Numbered from the stretch's first letter, positions 22,882 to 29,508 are shown. The stretch is DNA of 29,508 nucleotides from CAYSYY01 sp964576115 [NCBI: uncultured Gemmatimonadota bacterium] (GCA_964576115.1 CAZNUA010000002.1:145093-174600); one strand, 5' to 3'. Made by a program: numbers and translations. Notes: generated by a model from the letters alone, not told the origin.

Positions 22882-23979
22882 CCTGCCCCAGGTGTGATAG
22901 AATTCCAGATATGCCTTGCAGCCGAGCGACCCCTCCGGTTGGACCGAGAGCTTGATGTGGTTCAGACGGCGACGCAGCAGGCTGAATTCCCGTGGCCCGC
23001 GCAGCAGGGAGGCGATCATCAACGGGACCGGCCACCGGCCCGAAGTTGAGCCGGGATCGACCTGACCGGGCCAGGCAAGCAGACCCGCCCGCGCCGCCTC
23101 GTCGCAGCACCCGAGGTCACCCAGGCTCTCCAGCAACGGCGGCCACTCCAGTCCCCCCTCCGGCCGCTGTCTCGGCAGGCATTCGAGGCCGTTGACAGAC
23201 ACACCGGTACCGCAGAAGTCCAGAGCCAGCACCGCGTTGTCGATGACCCCGTCCAGAAACGCCAGGGCCGAGGCCAGGGGCGGCGCGAGCGCTGCTGAAC
23301 CGCAGGCATTCAGAAAGGGATTGATCGTGGCCGGTTCCAGCCCCCAGAGATTGAGCCGCAGCACCCAACCGGGACGGGAGGTCATGGTCCCGGCGTGCAC
23401 GATCGCAGCCCCTTCGGGCAGAGCGGCACGGCAGACCTGCAGACCCTCTGCCGCTGCCGGCGACGGAGAGGATTCGTGAAGAATGTCCAGGATACGGGTG
23501 GTGAAGGTGAATCGCTCCGGACCGGCCACGGCTCCGACTCCTGTTTCTGTGAACGACCAGAACACAGCCGGCGGCGGGATCTGTTCGGGGGGACCGGTGA
23601 GATCGAATTCCAGCCCGAGCCGGGCGATCGCCCGGTGTAGAGAAGAAGTGGAATCGACCCAGATCCGGCTCAGCTGCCGAAGGCGTTCCCACACCCGGAA
23701 ATCAGATGCGCTGAGCCGGGCGATCGGGGCGTCGAACAGGGTCGGGGCCTCGGCGGGGCCGGTAGCGCCCTGGTGCAGATCCACCCGTCCTCCGGCAGCA
23801 TCGCGACTCGATCGCGGTTCGAGATCGATCTCGAAGCCCCCCCACCAGAGCGGAGCCAGATGTCGCGCCAGGGAGCGCAGGCGGGCGAAGGTCTGGTCGG
23901 AGACCAGGCGAGAGGAGAGGGCCGGCCGCAGCAGGGGGAAAGCATCGGACAGGGAAGCGGGTGAGGAAGGCGTGTCCAT
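22867..23979 (-). CDS. Unrecognised 370-residue protein at the end of the lasso operon
   Basis: I do not recognise this family with certainty. It lies 5 bases after the HPr-kinase-like gene and ends the lasso operon, so it is probably a peptide-tailoring or accessory protein. It has no signal peptide or membrane segment. The sequence alternates helices and short hydrophobic strands: LWWGGFEIDLEP (43-54), GWVLRLNLWGLEPATINPFLNACG (about 206-229), NAVLALDFCGTGVSVNGLECLP (about 249-270) and NHIKLSVQPEGSLGCKAYLEFYHTW (about 341-365). A set of strand-like lines spaced through the chain is compatible with an antiparallel barrel such as in ABBA-type prenyltransferases, but no catalytic motif proves it. 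GTG/ATG choices are limited; ATG 23979 is the longest start and fits the end of the kinase gene. Confidence 0.65.
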   Translation of the reverse strand: MDTPSSPASLSDAFPLLRPALSSRLVSDQTFARLRSLARHLAPLWWGGFEIDLEPRSSRDAAGGRVDLHQGATGPAEAPTLFDAPIARLSASDFRVWERLRQLSRIWVDSTSSLHRAIARLGLEFDLTGPPEQIPPPAVFWSFTETGVGAVAGPERFTFTTRILDILHESSPSPAAAEGLQVCRAALPEGAAIVHAGTMTSRPGWVLRLNLWGLEPATINPFLNACGSAALAPPLASALAFLDGVIDNAVLALDFCGTGVSVNGLECLPRQRPEGGLEWPPLLESLGDLGCCDEAARAGLLAWPGQVDPGSTSGRWPVPLMIASLLRGPREFSLLRRRLNHIKLSVQPEGSLGCKAYLEFYHTWGRSLSE

Positions 23980-23984
23980 GGGGT

Positions 23985-24959
23985 TCAGAGCGACTCGAGA
24001 TCAGACCGGATGAGAGCGTAGAGTTCGTCGGGGGAAAGCATTGCATGGGCCGCTCCCCCTATCGAGCGAAGCGGGACGGTCTCCAGGAGCCGGCCCATGA
24101 CCTCAAGGTCGTGGATTCGCATCCCCCGGTCGAGGAGATACCAGGAATAGGCGTGACGGGTCAGCGTCAGGAGAGCCTCGTGGCCGGTGACCGTGGTGAT
24201 GGTGATCTCCGGCGCATCGGGCACATGGCGGGCTGTATAGATCACCGCCGGCGGCAGGGGAGTGGCCTGGAAACGACCCCCTTCTCCGTCCAGAGCCAGG
24301 TAGCGTTTGTCCCAGGTTGGGTGCCGGGGGGTGATACGCGGCAGGGCGTCGGCCGAACCGAAGAGCAGATCGACCGCGGCCGGCCAGAGGGCGATCCGGG
24401 CTACCCCCGGTTGGATCCGGATCGGGGGCGGCTCGTCGTGCAGGACCGCGATATCGTCGGTCAGCACTGGGTGGCCTCGGGTGGCGAAGAGGGCCGCCAG
24501 AGTCGATTTGCCAAATCCGGCCTCGGCCAGAAATGCCACACCCCTGCCGTCGACGGCCACCGCACTGGCGTGCAGGCAGACCCGGCTGCGCCGGCGCAGA
24601 ACGAAACCGAACACGGGCCCGAGCAGGTAGGGAAAGGCATCTTCGGGAGTCAGCGATTCCGGCCACCACCCCGCGATCCGCTCCGCGCTCTCATCGATAT
24701 CGAAGACCACTTCGTCGGCATACCGGAAGCGGTACGTCTGAACCGTGGTAGAGTACCGCACTTGGAGCAGGGGCGGATCGTCGTCGCCGGGACCGGGCAG
24801 GGTACGGATCAGGTCGGCATCTGCCGGGGCCGGGTCGGGCTCTCCCGGCTGCAGGGATATTGTCAGGTCGGGGGGAGCGTCGGCCGGCGGCTCAAGACAG
24901 CCGGGCAGGGGTAGATTTGATTCACAGACGAGTCCGAACGCCAGTGCGCGGAAGGTCAT
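23985..24959 (-). CDS. HPr kinase-like peptide kinase of a lasso-peptide locus
   Basis: A 324-residue protein related to the C-terminal catalytic domain of HPr kinase/phosphorylase. SRVCLHASAVAVDGRGVAFLAEAGFGKSTLAALFATRGHPVLTDDIAVL contains the HASAV motif (130-134), the Walker A loop AEAGFGKST (145-153) and the Asp pair at 168-169. Residues 1-120 form a domain unlike the classic HPrK N-terminus, as is usual for lasso-linked versions. Known relatives phosphorylate the C-terminal Ser of the precursor core. Here the precursor ends in KTA without a terminal Ser (see the precursor). The ATG at 24959 has no strong ribosome site and follows the precursor stop by 31 bases. Confidence 0.85.
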   Translation of the reverse strand: MTFRALAFGLVCESNLPLPGCLEPPADAPPDLTISLQPGEPDPAPADADLIRTLPGPGDDDPPLLQVRYSTTVQTYRFRYADEVVFDIDESAERIAGWWPESLTPEDAFPYLLGPVFGFVLRRRSRVCLHASAVAVDGRGVAFLAEAGFGKSTLAALFATRGHPVLTDDIAVLHDEPPPIRIQPGVARIALWPAAVDLLFGSADALPRITPRHPTWDKRYLALDGEGGRFQATPLPPAVIYTARHVPDAPEITITTVTGHEALLTLTRHAYSWYLLDRGMRIHDLEVMGRLLETVPLRSIGGAAHAMLSPDELYALIRSDLESL

Positions 24960-24990
24960 GCAGGGCTATCACACGATCGCCGGCCCGGAC

Positions 24991-25140
24991 TCAGGCGGTC
25001 TTCACCTTGCCGTAGGCCCCGCCGCCGTCGGTATTCTTCAACGTTCCGGTCGACTCGGTCAGATCGAGGGCATCGCCGTATTCGGTCAGGTGCGGCTCGT
25101 GGTAGTCCTGCTTCGGTTCCCTTTCCCTGTCGCTGTCCAT
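24991..25140 (-). CDS. Lasso-peptide-type precursor (A peptide), small gene
   Basis: A 49-residue open frame on the minus strand directly after the cyclase gene. The leader contains YHEPHLTEYG (residues 13-22), matching the YxxPxLxxxG motif of lasso leaders, with Thr at 28 and Glu29 just before the predicted cut. The spacing from Tyr to Thr (16th position) and to the cut (after the 17th) equals that of known lasso leaders. The predicted core STGTLKNTDGGGAYGKVKTA (20 residues) has Ser1 and Asp9, so a nine-residue Ser1-Asp9 macrolactam ring with an 11-residue tail is expected; by arithmetic the cyclised, unmodified mass is about 1907.0 Da. ATG 25140 has AAGGA about 10 bases upstream; an in-frame ATG at 25158 overlaps the cyclase stop (ATGA) and would add MKDVSG. 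The product was not in any longer frame. Confidence 0.85.
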   Translation of the reverse strand: MDSDREREPKQDYHEPHLTEYGDALDLTESTGTLKNTDGGGAYGKVKTA

Positions 25141-25154
25141 TCCACTCACATCCT

Positions 25155-27014
25155 TCATGCGGCTGGCGGATGATGTCGGCGCAGAGCGGCGAGCCAGCGG
25201 GCCAGGACGAGCGGGCGGTTCACCCAGCCGGCTTCCTCGGCCCGCAGCCGCTCCGGGTGTTCCAATAATAGCAGAAAGCGGGGGAAATCAACATAGCGGG
25301 ATAGGTTCCGTTGGAAGGTATCCAGATCGAGCCCGACAATTTGCTCGCGGTCCAGGCGGGCCATGACCGGGATATCGGGCAGGGGCGCCTTGGGGCGGTC
25401 GACGACCGCGGCGGGAAGGCGATCGGTCAGAACATGCCGGATGATCTGTTTGTCCACACACCAGGGCACGGGGGGCAGAGCGAGCAGGAAGGCGATCAGG
25501 CGCAGGTCGAAGAAGGGGTGACGAAGTTCGGCCTGCAGACCTGTAACGCCGGGATCGAAGCTCTCGAACAGGTGCGGCCAGAGCGGCAGGGAGAGGTAGC
25601 GGTGCGCCTCGGAGCGCAGCGTGGCGGCCGGGACGGTGGCCTGCATCATCGCTCGCCACCGGCCCCGGGTATCGAGACGGGCGGCGAAATCGTGCTCGAA
25701 CCAGGGGGGATAGAGATCGTCATTTCCCGGCTGGGGAGCTCTGAACCAGAGCCCGAGGGCGCGCCGCAGACCGAGCCGCGGCCAGCGGCCCTGCCTGAGG
25801 CGGTAGCGCAACGCTCGCCACGGCAACCCGCCGCAGAGGGCGTGGCGCAGGAAGGCGCCGGCGTGCGCGGGACCGGGATGCAGAGCGGGATCACCGCCGT
25901 GGCCGGTCAGACCCACCCGGAAGCCGGCGAACGAGGTCATGGTCCGCACGATCGACGGCACGCCCGCACCGATTCCTTGCAGTTCGGGCGGAACCGCGAC
26001 GGAAACCGGACCGGACCGCAACAGATCCTCGTCGTCGTCGGCGGCCGCGACCAGGTGCGGCAGCGCCAGGGCGGTCGCGACTTCGGCGGCGTAGCTGGCG
26101 GTCTCGTCCTCGATCAGGCGTTCGTAGACGAAGGTGCAGGCCTGCAGGGCGCAGCCCGGATCGGTGCTCTCAGCGATCTCCCGGGCGACGGCGGCCACCA
26201 GGGCTGAATCGAGCCCTCCGCTGAGAAGGATCCCGGCCCGGTCGGGAGGCAGACGGTCCCTGATAGCGCGCGTCATGAGGTGCGTGAAATGCTCGGTGTA
26301 CTCCCCGGGCCGGCGGTAGTGCAGCAGGGGAGGTGTAGGCAGTTCCCAGTAGCGCCGGACCTTCAACCCCTCAGCCGCCGACCAGGTCAGGGTGTGGCCT
26401 GGGGGGAGCCGGCGGATGGCCGTATAGGCGGTTCGGTCCGGTTCGGGGGTAAAACCGAAGAGGAGGTAATCGGCCAGAGCCGCCTCATCGGGGTCGGGAT
26501 CGATCCCGGGATGAGACAGCAGGCAGGCCGGGGTATTGCTGACCTGTACGCCGCCGTCGGCCGTGGCGTAGTAGAATGGCTTGATGCCGAACCGGTCGCG
26601 AGCGCCGAAGAGGATCTGTTCGATGCTGTCCCAGATAAGGAAGGCGAAATCCCCGAGCAGGTGTTCGACACAACTTTCACGCCACACCGACCAGGCATGC
26701 AGGGCCAGTTTGCCGTCGCTGGTGGCGGCGGGCACGGTGCGGCCGGCTGCGGCCAGGGCTTCCCGCAGCACCTCGCGGGCGTCGAGGCGCAGATCGCCCG
26801 TCAGCCGGATCCCCGGATCGAGGCTCCACGGCCGGCGGGGGGACGGGGCTGAATCCCCGGTGTCGAGGTGGGTGTAACCCAAGCCGGCCGGGCCCTCCTG
26901 CCAATTGAATCCTCCGTCCGGTCCGCGCCCGGCCAGGGTCTGTGTCATCGCCTCGAGGATTGCTGGGGACAGGCTGACGTCAGCGGGTGCAACGAGGCCG
27001 CAGAAACCGCTCAC
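25155..27014 (-). CDS. Lasso macrolactam synthetase (asparagine-synthetase-like, C protein)
   Basis: A 619-residue protein of the AsnB type. The N-terminal glutaminase-like domain begins MSGFCGLVAP with RGPDGGFNWQ (30-39) and GDFAFLIWDSIEQILFGARDRFGIKPFYY (121-149). The ATP-pyrophosphatase domain has GILLSGGLDSALVAAVAR (261-278), the SGGLDS loop, and later GLTGHGGDPALHPGP and LQAELRHPFFDLRLIAFLLALPP, as in lasso cyclases that activate the Asp/Glu side chain as an acyl-AMP. The Cys needed as N-terminal nucleophile in true glutaminases is at position 5 instead of 2, so ammonia release is unlikely and ring closure uses the core amine. GTG start overlaps the protease TGA (GTGA). The stop overlaps or precedes the precursor. 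Confidence 0.92.
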   Translation of the reverse strand: MSGFCGLVAPADVSLSPAILEAMTQTLAGRGPDGGFNWQEGPAGLGYTHLDTGDSAPSPRRPWSLDPGIRLTGDLRLDAREVLREALAAAGRTVPAATSDGKLALHAWSVWRESCVEHLLGDFAFLIWDSIEQILFGARDRFGIKPFYYATADGGVQVSNTPACLLSHPGIDPDPDEAALADYLLFGFTPEPDRTAYTAIRRLPPGHTLTWSAAEGLKVRRYWELPTPPLLHYRRPGEYTEHFTHLMTRAIRDRLPPDRAGILLSGGLDSALVAAVAREIAESTDPGCALQACTFVYERLIEDETASYAAEVATALALPHLVAAADDDEDLLRSGPVSVAVPPELQGIGAGVPSIVRTMTSFAGFRVGLTGHGGDPALHPGPAHAGAFLRHALCGGLPWRALRYRLRQGRWPRLGLRRALGLWFRAPQPGNDDLYPPWFEHDFAARLDTRGRWRAMMQATVPAATLRSEAHRYLSLPLWPHLFESFDPGVTGLQAELRHPFFDLRLIAFLLALPPVPWCVDKQIIRHVLTDRLPAAVVDRPKAPLPDIPVMARLDREQIVGLDLDTFQRNLSRYVDFPRFLLLLEHPERLRAEEAGWVNRPLVLARWLAALRRHHPPAA

Positions 27015-27508
27015 AGCCTGTCTCCGGAGGGTTCCGGCCGTTGGGTTCCGGGTGGTTCGAAGGGGGTATACATGCGGTTGATCCCCGCTTCATCGGTCAG
27101 CGGTTCACCGGCATACTCGACCCAGGCGTGGGACTGCAGTCGGCCGGTGATGGTTCTGACGCCCAGTTTTAGTTCGGCGGCCAGACCCCGGCGATGCAGG
27201 GATCGGGTCACGGCGATCGCCTCGACCAGGCAGTTGACACGACGGGGGGCGTAGCCGTCCGTGATCCGACGGATCTCGGCCGCTGCCGCTCGGGCGTGCT
27301 CCGGCTCGGTTCCGGAACCGGGATTGGAGCCGGAGTCGGGTTCGGAGGCTTCCTGCAGAGCGCGGGTTCGGCAGGTGAGTCGGGTATAGAGACGGTGCAG
27401 GCCGAGGAGGTGGAGTTCGATTCGGATCAGAGCCAGGGAGAGCAGGATTCCGATCACGCGTCGGGGTGAGGGCGGGGGGGGAGCGGCGGATGAGGGCTCA
27501 GCCTTCAT
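27011..27508 (-). CDS. Lasso leader peptidase (B2, transglutaminase-like, PF13471)
   Basis: A 165-residue protein with the short transglutaminase-like fold of lasso leader proteases. RRVNCLVEAIAVTRSLHRRGLAAELKLGVR (89-118) has the catalytic Cys93 and LQSHAWVEYAGEPLTDE (125-141) has His127 with nearby acidic residues (Glu131, Asp139). A hydrophobic helix at about 18-38 precedes it, and a Ser/Pro/Gly linker of about 15 residues separates the two. ATG 27508 lies inside the end of the PqqD-like gene (11-base overlap), so translation is coupled; the TTG three codons earlier is a less likely start. A run of eight C (coding strand, plus 27474-27481) lies in codons 9-12. Confidence 0.88.
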   Translation of the reverse strand: MKAEPSSAAPPPPSPRRVIGILLSLALIRIELHLLGLHRLYTRLTCRTRALQEASEPDSGSNPGSGTEPEHARAAAAEIRRITDGYAPRRVNCLVEAIAVTRSLHRRGLAAELKLGVRTITGRLQSHAWVEYAGEPLTDEAGINRMYTPFEPPGTQRPEPSGDRL

Positions 27509-27782
27509 GGAGCACAAGCAGGGCCCTGTCGCTCAGGCGCTCGAGCAGTCGGACCAGATCGGCCTCCAGGGTATCGCGGTCGACGTCGTAGACCTCTAGC
27601 AGACGGTCAGCGGCGGCACGGCCCGATCCGATCCCGGTCAGGGCCAGCCACATGGCGGTGCCCACATCGTCGAGGCCGTAGTACCGCTCCGCATCCAGAT
27701 CGAGGATGACCATTTCGTTCTCGATCCGGCGGAAGAGCACGTGCTCGGGAACCGTAATCCGTTTCGAGAGAAGCACGTTCAT
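27498..27782 (-). CDS. PqqD-like leader-recognition protein (B1, RRE)
   Basis: A 94-residue PqqD-fold protein, the stand-alone RiPP recognition element that binds the YxxP leader and brings it to the B2 protease. Visible are the beta-strand start ITVPEHVLFRRIENEMVILDLDAERYYGLDDVGTAMWLAL, with the typical LD...YYGLD...G...W pattern, then the helical end DRDTLEADLVRLLERLSDRALLVL. The ATG at 27782 has GGAAAGGTG upstream, the strongest ribosome site of the operon, so this is its first gene. A fused B1-B2 protein occurs in some taxa; here they are two genes with an 11-base overlap. Confidence 0.9.
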   Translation of the reverse strand: MNVLLSKRITVPEHVLFRRIENEMVILDLDAERYYGLDDVGTAMWLALTGIGSGRAAADRLLEVYDVDRDTLEADLVRLLERLSDRALLVLHEG

Positions 27783-27875
27783 CGAGTCACCTTTCCTTGC
27801 CTGAATCTATCACGGTACCGTCCGGCTGTCGCGGGCGAAGCGAGGGATCGGCTTTCGTGGTCGGATGAGGACTGT

Positions 27876-27904
27876 ATTGTATTCTCGGGTTACAGGGAAA
27901 TGAA
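27876..27904 (-). promoter_or_regulatory. Candidate promoter of the lasso operon
   Basis: On the minus strand TTCATT (27904-27899) and TACAAT (27881-27876) are 17 bp apart. The -10 box has five of six matches, the -35 three, and the leader to the ATG at 27782 would be about 85-90 bases. It lies in the 164-bp divergent gap 27783-27946 shared with the plus-strand glycosyltransferase, where only a weak plus-strand -10 (TATTGT) is seen. Confidence 0.4.
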
Positions 27905-27946
27905 CGGGTGGCCCAGAGGTTGTGAGACGGATCGGAATCGAGATCG

Positions 27947-29041
27947 ATGCGGGTACTTCTGGTATCGAACGAGACGGAGATCATCGGAGGCGGGGAACTC
28001 TCTCTGCTCCTGCTTCTGGGCGGGCTCAACGGACGTGAGGATGTCGAGCCGATCCTGGCAGTGCCCGCCGATGGAGAAGTGGCTGAGCGGGCGGGAGCCC
28101 TGGGTATAGAGGTCGTTGAACTGCCCCTGCCCCGTATGCGGCACCAGCTCTGGAGACTGCCGGCGGCGCGGCAGGCCGCGGCCGGTGTGATCAGGCAGGT
28201 GGCACCCGACCTGGTGCACTGCAACGGCAGCCGGGCGATGCTCATCGCCGGGATCGCCGCCCGGCGGTTCGGTCTGCCCGCTGTCTGGCATGTCCGGGTT
28301 GAGGGACGGGATTTTCTCGACCGCTTCCTCTGGAGCCGGTGCAGTGCTCTCATATCCCCCTCCCGAACCGTGGCTCGACGTTTTCCGCCGCAACGGATCG
28401 CTGTCATTCCCAATCCCGTTTCTCTGCCGGAGCGGCGGCGGGATGATCCGGCGGTCAGCGCTCTGCGCCGCGACATGGCACAGGGACGCGCACACATCCT
28501 GCTCGCGGTTGGTGAACTCACTCCGCGAAAAAATGTGATCCGCATCGTCGAGAGTCTCGCCGGACTGCACGGACACGACGTACAGCTGGTCATCGCGGGT
28601 CGTGAAGATCCGTCGGACCCCGGCTACCCGGATCGCGTCAGAGCGGTTGCTGAACGGATCGGGGCAGCCGATCGTGTCACCCTGCTCGGCTTTCGGACAG
28701 ACGTGGCCGATCTGATGCTGGCCGCCGATCTGCTCGTCCACGCTCCCGAGGCCGAAGGCTTCGGGCGCGTCTTTATCGAGGCAATGGCGGCGGGTCTGCC
28801 CCTGGTGTGCACACCGGTCGGCGGGCTGTCGGAACTCCACGCGGAAACCGGCTTCGGATGGCTGACAGAGGATCTCTCCCCGGCAGCCCTGACGCGAACC
28901 GTGGCTCAGGCCCTCTCCGATGCCGGAGATCGGGAGCGGTTCCGTGCCGCAGGTCCGCAGATCGCTGCCGAGCACTTCTCGGTTCCGGCGCATGCCCGGG
29001 CGGTGATGGAGGTGTACGCGACTCTCGGACAGGGGCTTTGA
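27947..29041 (+). CDS. GT4-type glycosyltransferase divergent from the lasso operon
   Basis: A 364-residue GT4 enzyme: MRVLLVSNETEIIGGGELSLLLLLGGLNG (acceptor-domain start with Gly-rich loop), PDLVHCNGSRAMLIAGIAARRFGLPAVWHVR, ALISPSRTVARRF, VIPNPV, LLAVGELTPRKNVIRIVESL, LVIAGREDPSDPGYPDRV and LLVHAPEAEGFGRVFIEAMAAGLPLVCTPVGGLSEL with the ExxxxxxxE donor motif. The ATG at 27947 has only a weak ribosome site. It is the sole plus-strand gene here and is convergent with thiD. It could serve the polysaccharide locus, but it is 17 kb from most of its genes and next to the lasso promoter, so sugar transfer to the lasso product is an open alternative. Confidence 0.85.
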   Translation: MRVLLVSNETEIIGGGELSLLLLLGGLNGREDVEPILAVPADGEVAERAGALGIEVVELPLPRMRHQLWRLPAARQAAAGVIRQVAPDLVHCNGSRAMLIAGIAARRFGLPAVWHVRVEGRDFLDRFLWSRCSALISPSRTVARRFPPQRIAVIPNPVSLPERRRDDPAVSALRRDMAQGRAHILLAVGELTPRKNVIRIVESLAGLHGHDVQLVIAGREDPSDPGYPDRVRAVAERIGAADRVTLLGFRTDVADLMLAADLLVHAPEAEGFGRVFIEAMAAGLPLVCTPVGGLSELHAETGFGWLTEDLSPAALTRTVAQALSDAGDRERFRAAGPQIAAEHFSVPAHARAVMEVYATLGQGL

Positions 29042-29064
29042 CAAAGGAGAGGGTCGTATCGAAT

Positions 29065-29508
29065 TCAACCCGGTGAAACGAAGTGATCGAGCGGGCCGAC
29101 CCCGCCGCCCAATCCCGGAGCGGAGCGGATCGCTTCGGTGATGAAGGTCTTGGCGGTCAGAACGGCATCGGGCAGCGAGCGTCCCCGGGCCAGGTGGGCG
29201 GTGATAGCAGCCGAATAGGTACAACCCGTGCCGTGGGTGTGTTTCTGGTCGAGCCGAGGCTGGCGGAACTCCATGGTGCTGTGCCCGTCGTAGAGCAGAT
29301 CGACGGCTTCCTCCTCGGCCCGCAGGTGGCCCCCCTTGATCAGGACCGCCTGCGGCCCGAAGGAGCGGATGGTTTCAGCTGCGGCGGCCATCTCTTCCAG
29401 GGTGTTGATGGCCTTGGCTCCGGTCAGGGCCGCGGCTTCGTGCAGGTTGGGGGTCAGCAGGGTGGCCAGCGGCAGGATAAGGCTCTTCAGGGCCTCGACG
29501 GCCTCGGG
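29065..29508 (-). CDS. thiD: ThiD, hydroxymethylpyrimidine (phosphate) kinase, 3' part (runs off the right edge)
   Basis: The last 147 codons of a minus-strand gene are visible, in frame to the window edge. LATLLTPNLHEAAALTG, then VLIKGGHL and QKHTHGTGCTYSAAITAHLARG, are the late motifs of ThiD, the ribokinase-fold enzyme that phosphorylates HMP and HMP-P in thiamin synthesis; the GTGC segment holds the anion hole and catalytic acid region. Length after the GTGC motif is normal, so the gene ends properly. It is convergent with the glycosyltransferase, 23 bases away and with no clear terminator, and marks ordinary core metabolism next to the accessory loci. Confidence 0.92.
   Translation of the reverse strand, partial: PEAVEALKSLILPLATLLTPNLHEAAALTGAKAINTLEEMAAAAETIRSFGPQAVLIKGGHLRAEEEAVDLLYDGHSTMEFRQPRLDQKHTHGTGCTYSAAITAHLARGRSLPDAVLTAKTFITEAIRSAPGLGGGVGPLDHFVSPG

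Noticed and set aside
23961-24914. Plus-strand frame of 317 codons
   Set aside because: Antisense to the HPr-kinase-like gene, whose catalytic motifs are intact.
24991-25158. Longer precursor start at 25158 (adds MKDVSG)
   Set aside because: It overlaps the cyclase stop and lacks a ribosome site, while ATG 25140 has AAGGA upstream; not excluded, and it does not alter the core.
25311-26207. Plus-strand frame of 298 codons
   Set aside because: Antisense to the lasso cyclase; Gly/Gln/Arg-rich shadow translation.
1-29508. CRISPR arrays, tRNAs, transposases, integrases or att sites
   Set aside because: No regularly spaced repeats, tRNA-like cloverleaf ends or recombinase motifs were seen on either strand.

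Overview
The window is a GC-rich (roughly 60-67% by eye over most of its length) bacterial chromosomal segment. It comes from a Gram-negative-type organism, because it encodes a Wza-like outer-membrane export lipoprotein together with a Wzc-like inner-membrane chain-length/kinase protein. Frequent GTG starts, ATGA/GTGA overlaps and tight operons are typical of high-GC taxa. Nothing in the sequence fixes the phylum, so I do not name one. No rRNA, tRNA, CRISPR array, transposase or integrase was seen.

Layout. (1) 1-2531, minus: a short operon of an ExeA/GspA-type AAA ATPase, a secreted/membrane PHP-like protein and the 5' part of a WbqC-family gene. (2) 2734-7828, plus: three overlapping GT4 glycosyltransferases and a Wzx-type flippase. 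(3) 7829-10942: a block of clearly lower GC and different codon use, with a GT9 glycosyltransferase (plus), a polysaccharide pyruvyl-transferase-like protein (minus) and a SAM methyltransferase (minus). (4) 10943-19338, minus: an operon of Wza-like exporter, Wzc-like kinase with an added SPOR domain, Wzy/ligase-type polytopic protein, hexapeptide acetyltransferase and two GT4 enzymes, read from a promoter near 19.42 kb. Regions 2-4 together form a Wzx/Wzy-dependent exopolysaccharide or capsule locus. (5) 19472-20204: a monocistronic secreted protein of unknown function with its own promoter and Rho-independent terminator, which separates the polysaccharide locus from the next system.

(6) 20219-27904 is a lasso-peptide-type RiPP locus, all minus except one small gene. 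Its order of transcription is PqqD-like leader-binding protein, transglutaminase-like leader protease, asparagine-synthetase-like macrolactam synthetase, a small precursor gene (24991-25140), an HPr-kinase-like peptide kinase and an unrecognised 370-residue protein. A neighbouring minus-strand pair encodes a PRMT-like methyltransferase and a PF14907-type nucleotidyltransferase. Between the two groups lies a plus-strand gene for a Nif11-type leader-like small protein with no visible core. The precursor has the diagnostic leader pattern YxxPxLxxxG and a Thr two residues before the predicted cleavage point. Its predicted 20-residue core starts with Ser and has Asp at position 9, right for a nine-residue macrolactam. 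No dedicated ABC exporter is present. (7) 27947-29041, plus: a GT4 glycosyltransferase divergent from the lasso operon. (8) 29065-29508, minus: the 3' part of thiD, ordinary thiamin metabolism, marking the edge of the accessory region.

The best candidates for something new are the lasso system (Ser1/Asp9 core, a kinase whose usual C-terminal Ser acceptor is missing, an unknown partner protein, a PRMT-like enzyme and an orphan Nif11 protein) and the Wzc-like kinase that carries a third membrane helix and a periplasmic SPOR domain while lacking the Walker A' aspartates.
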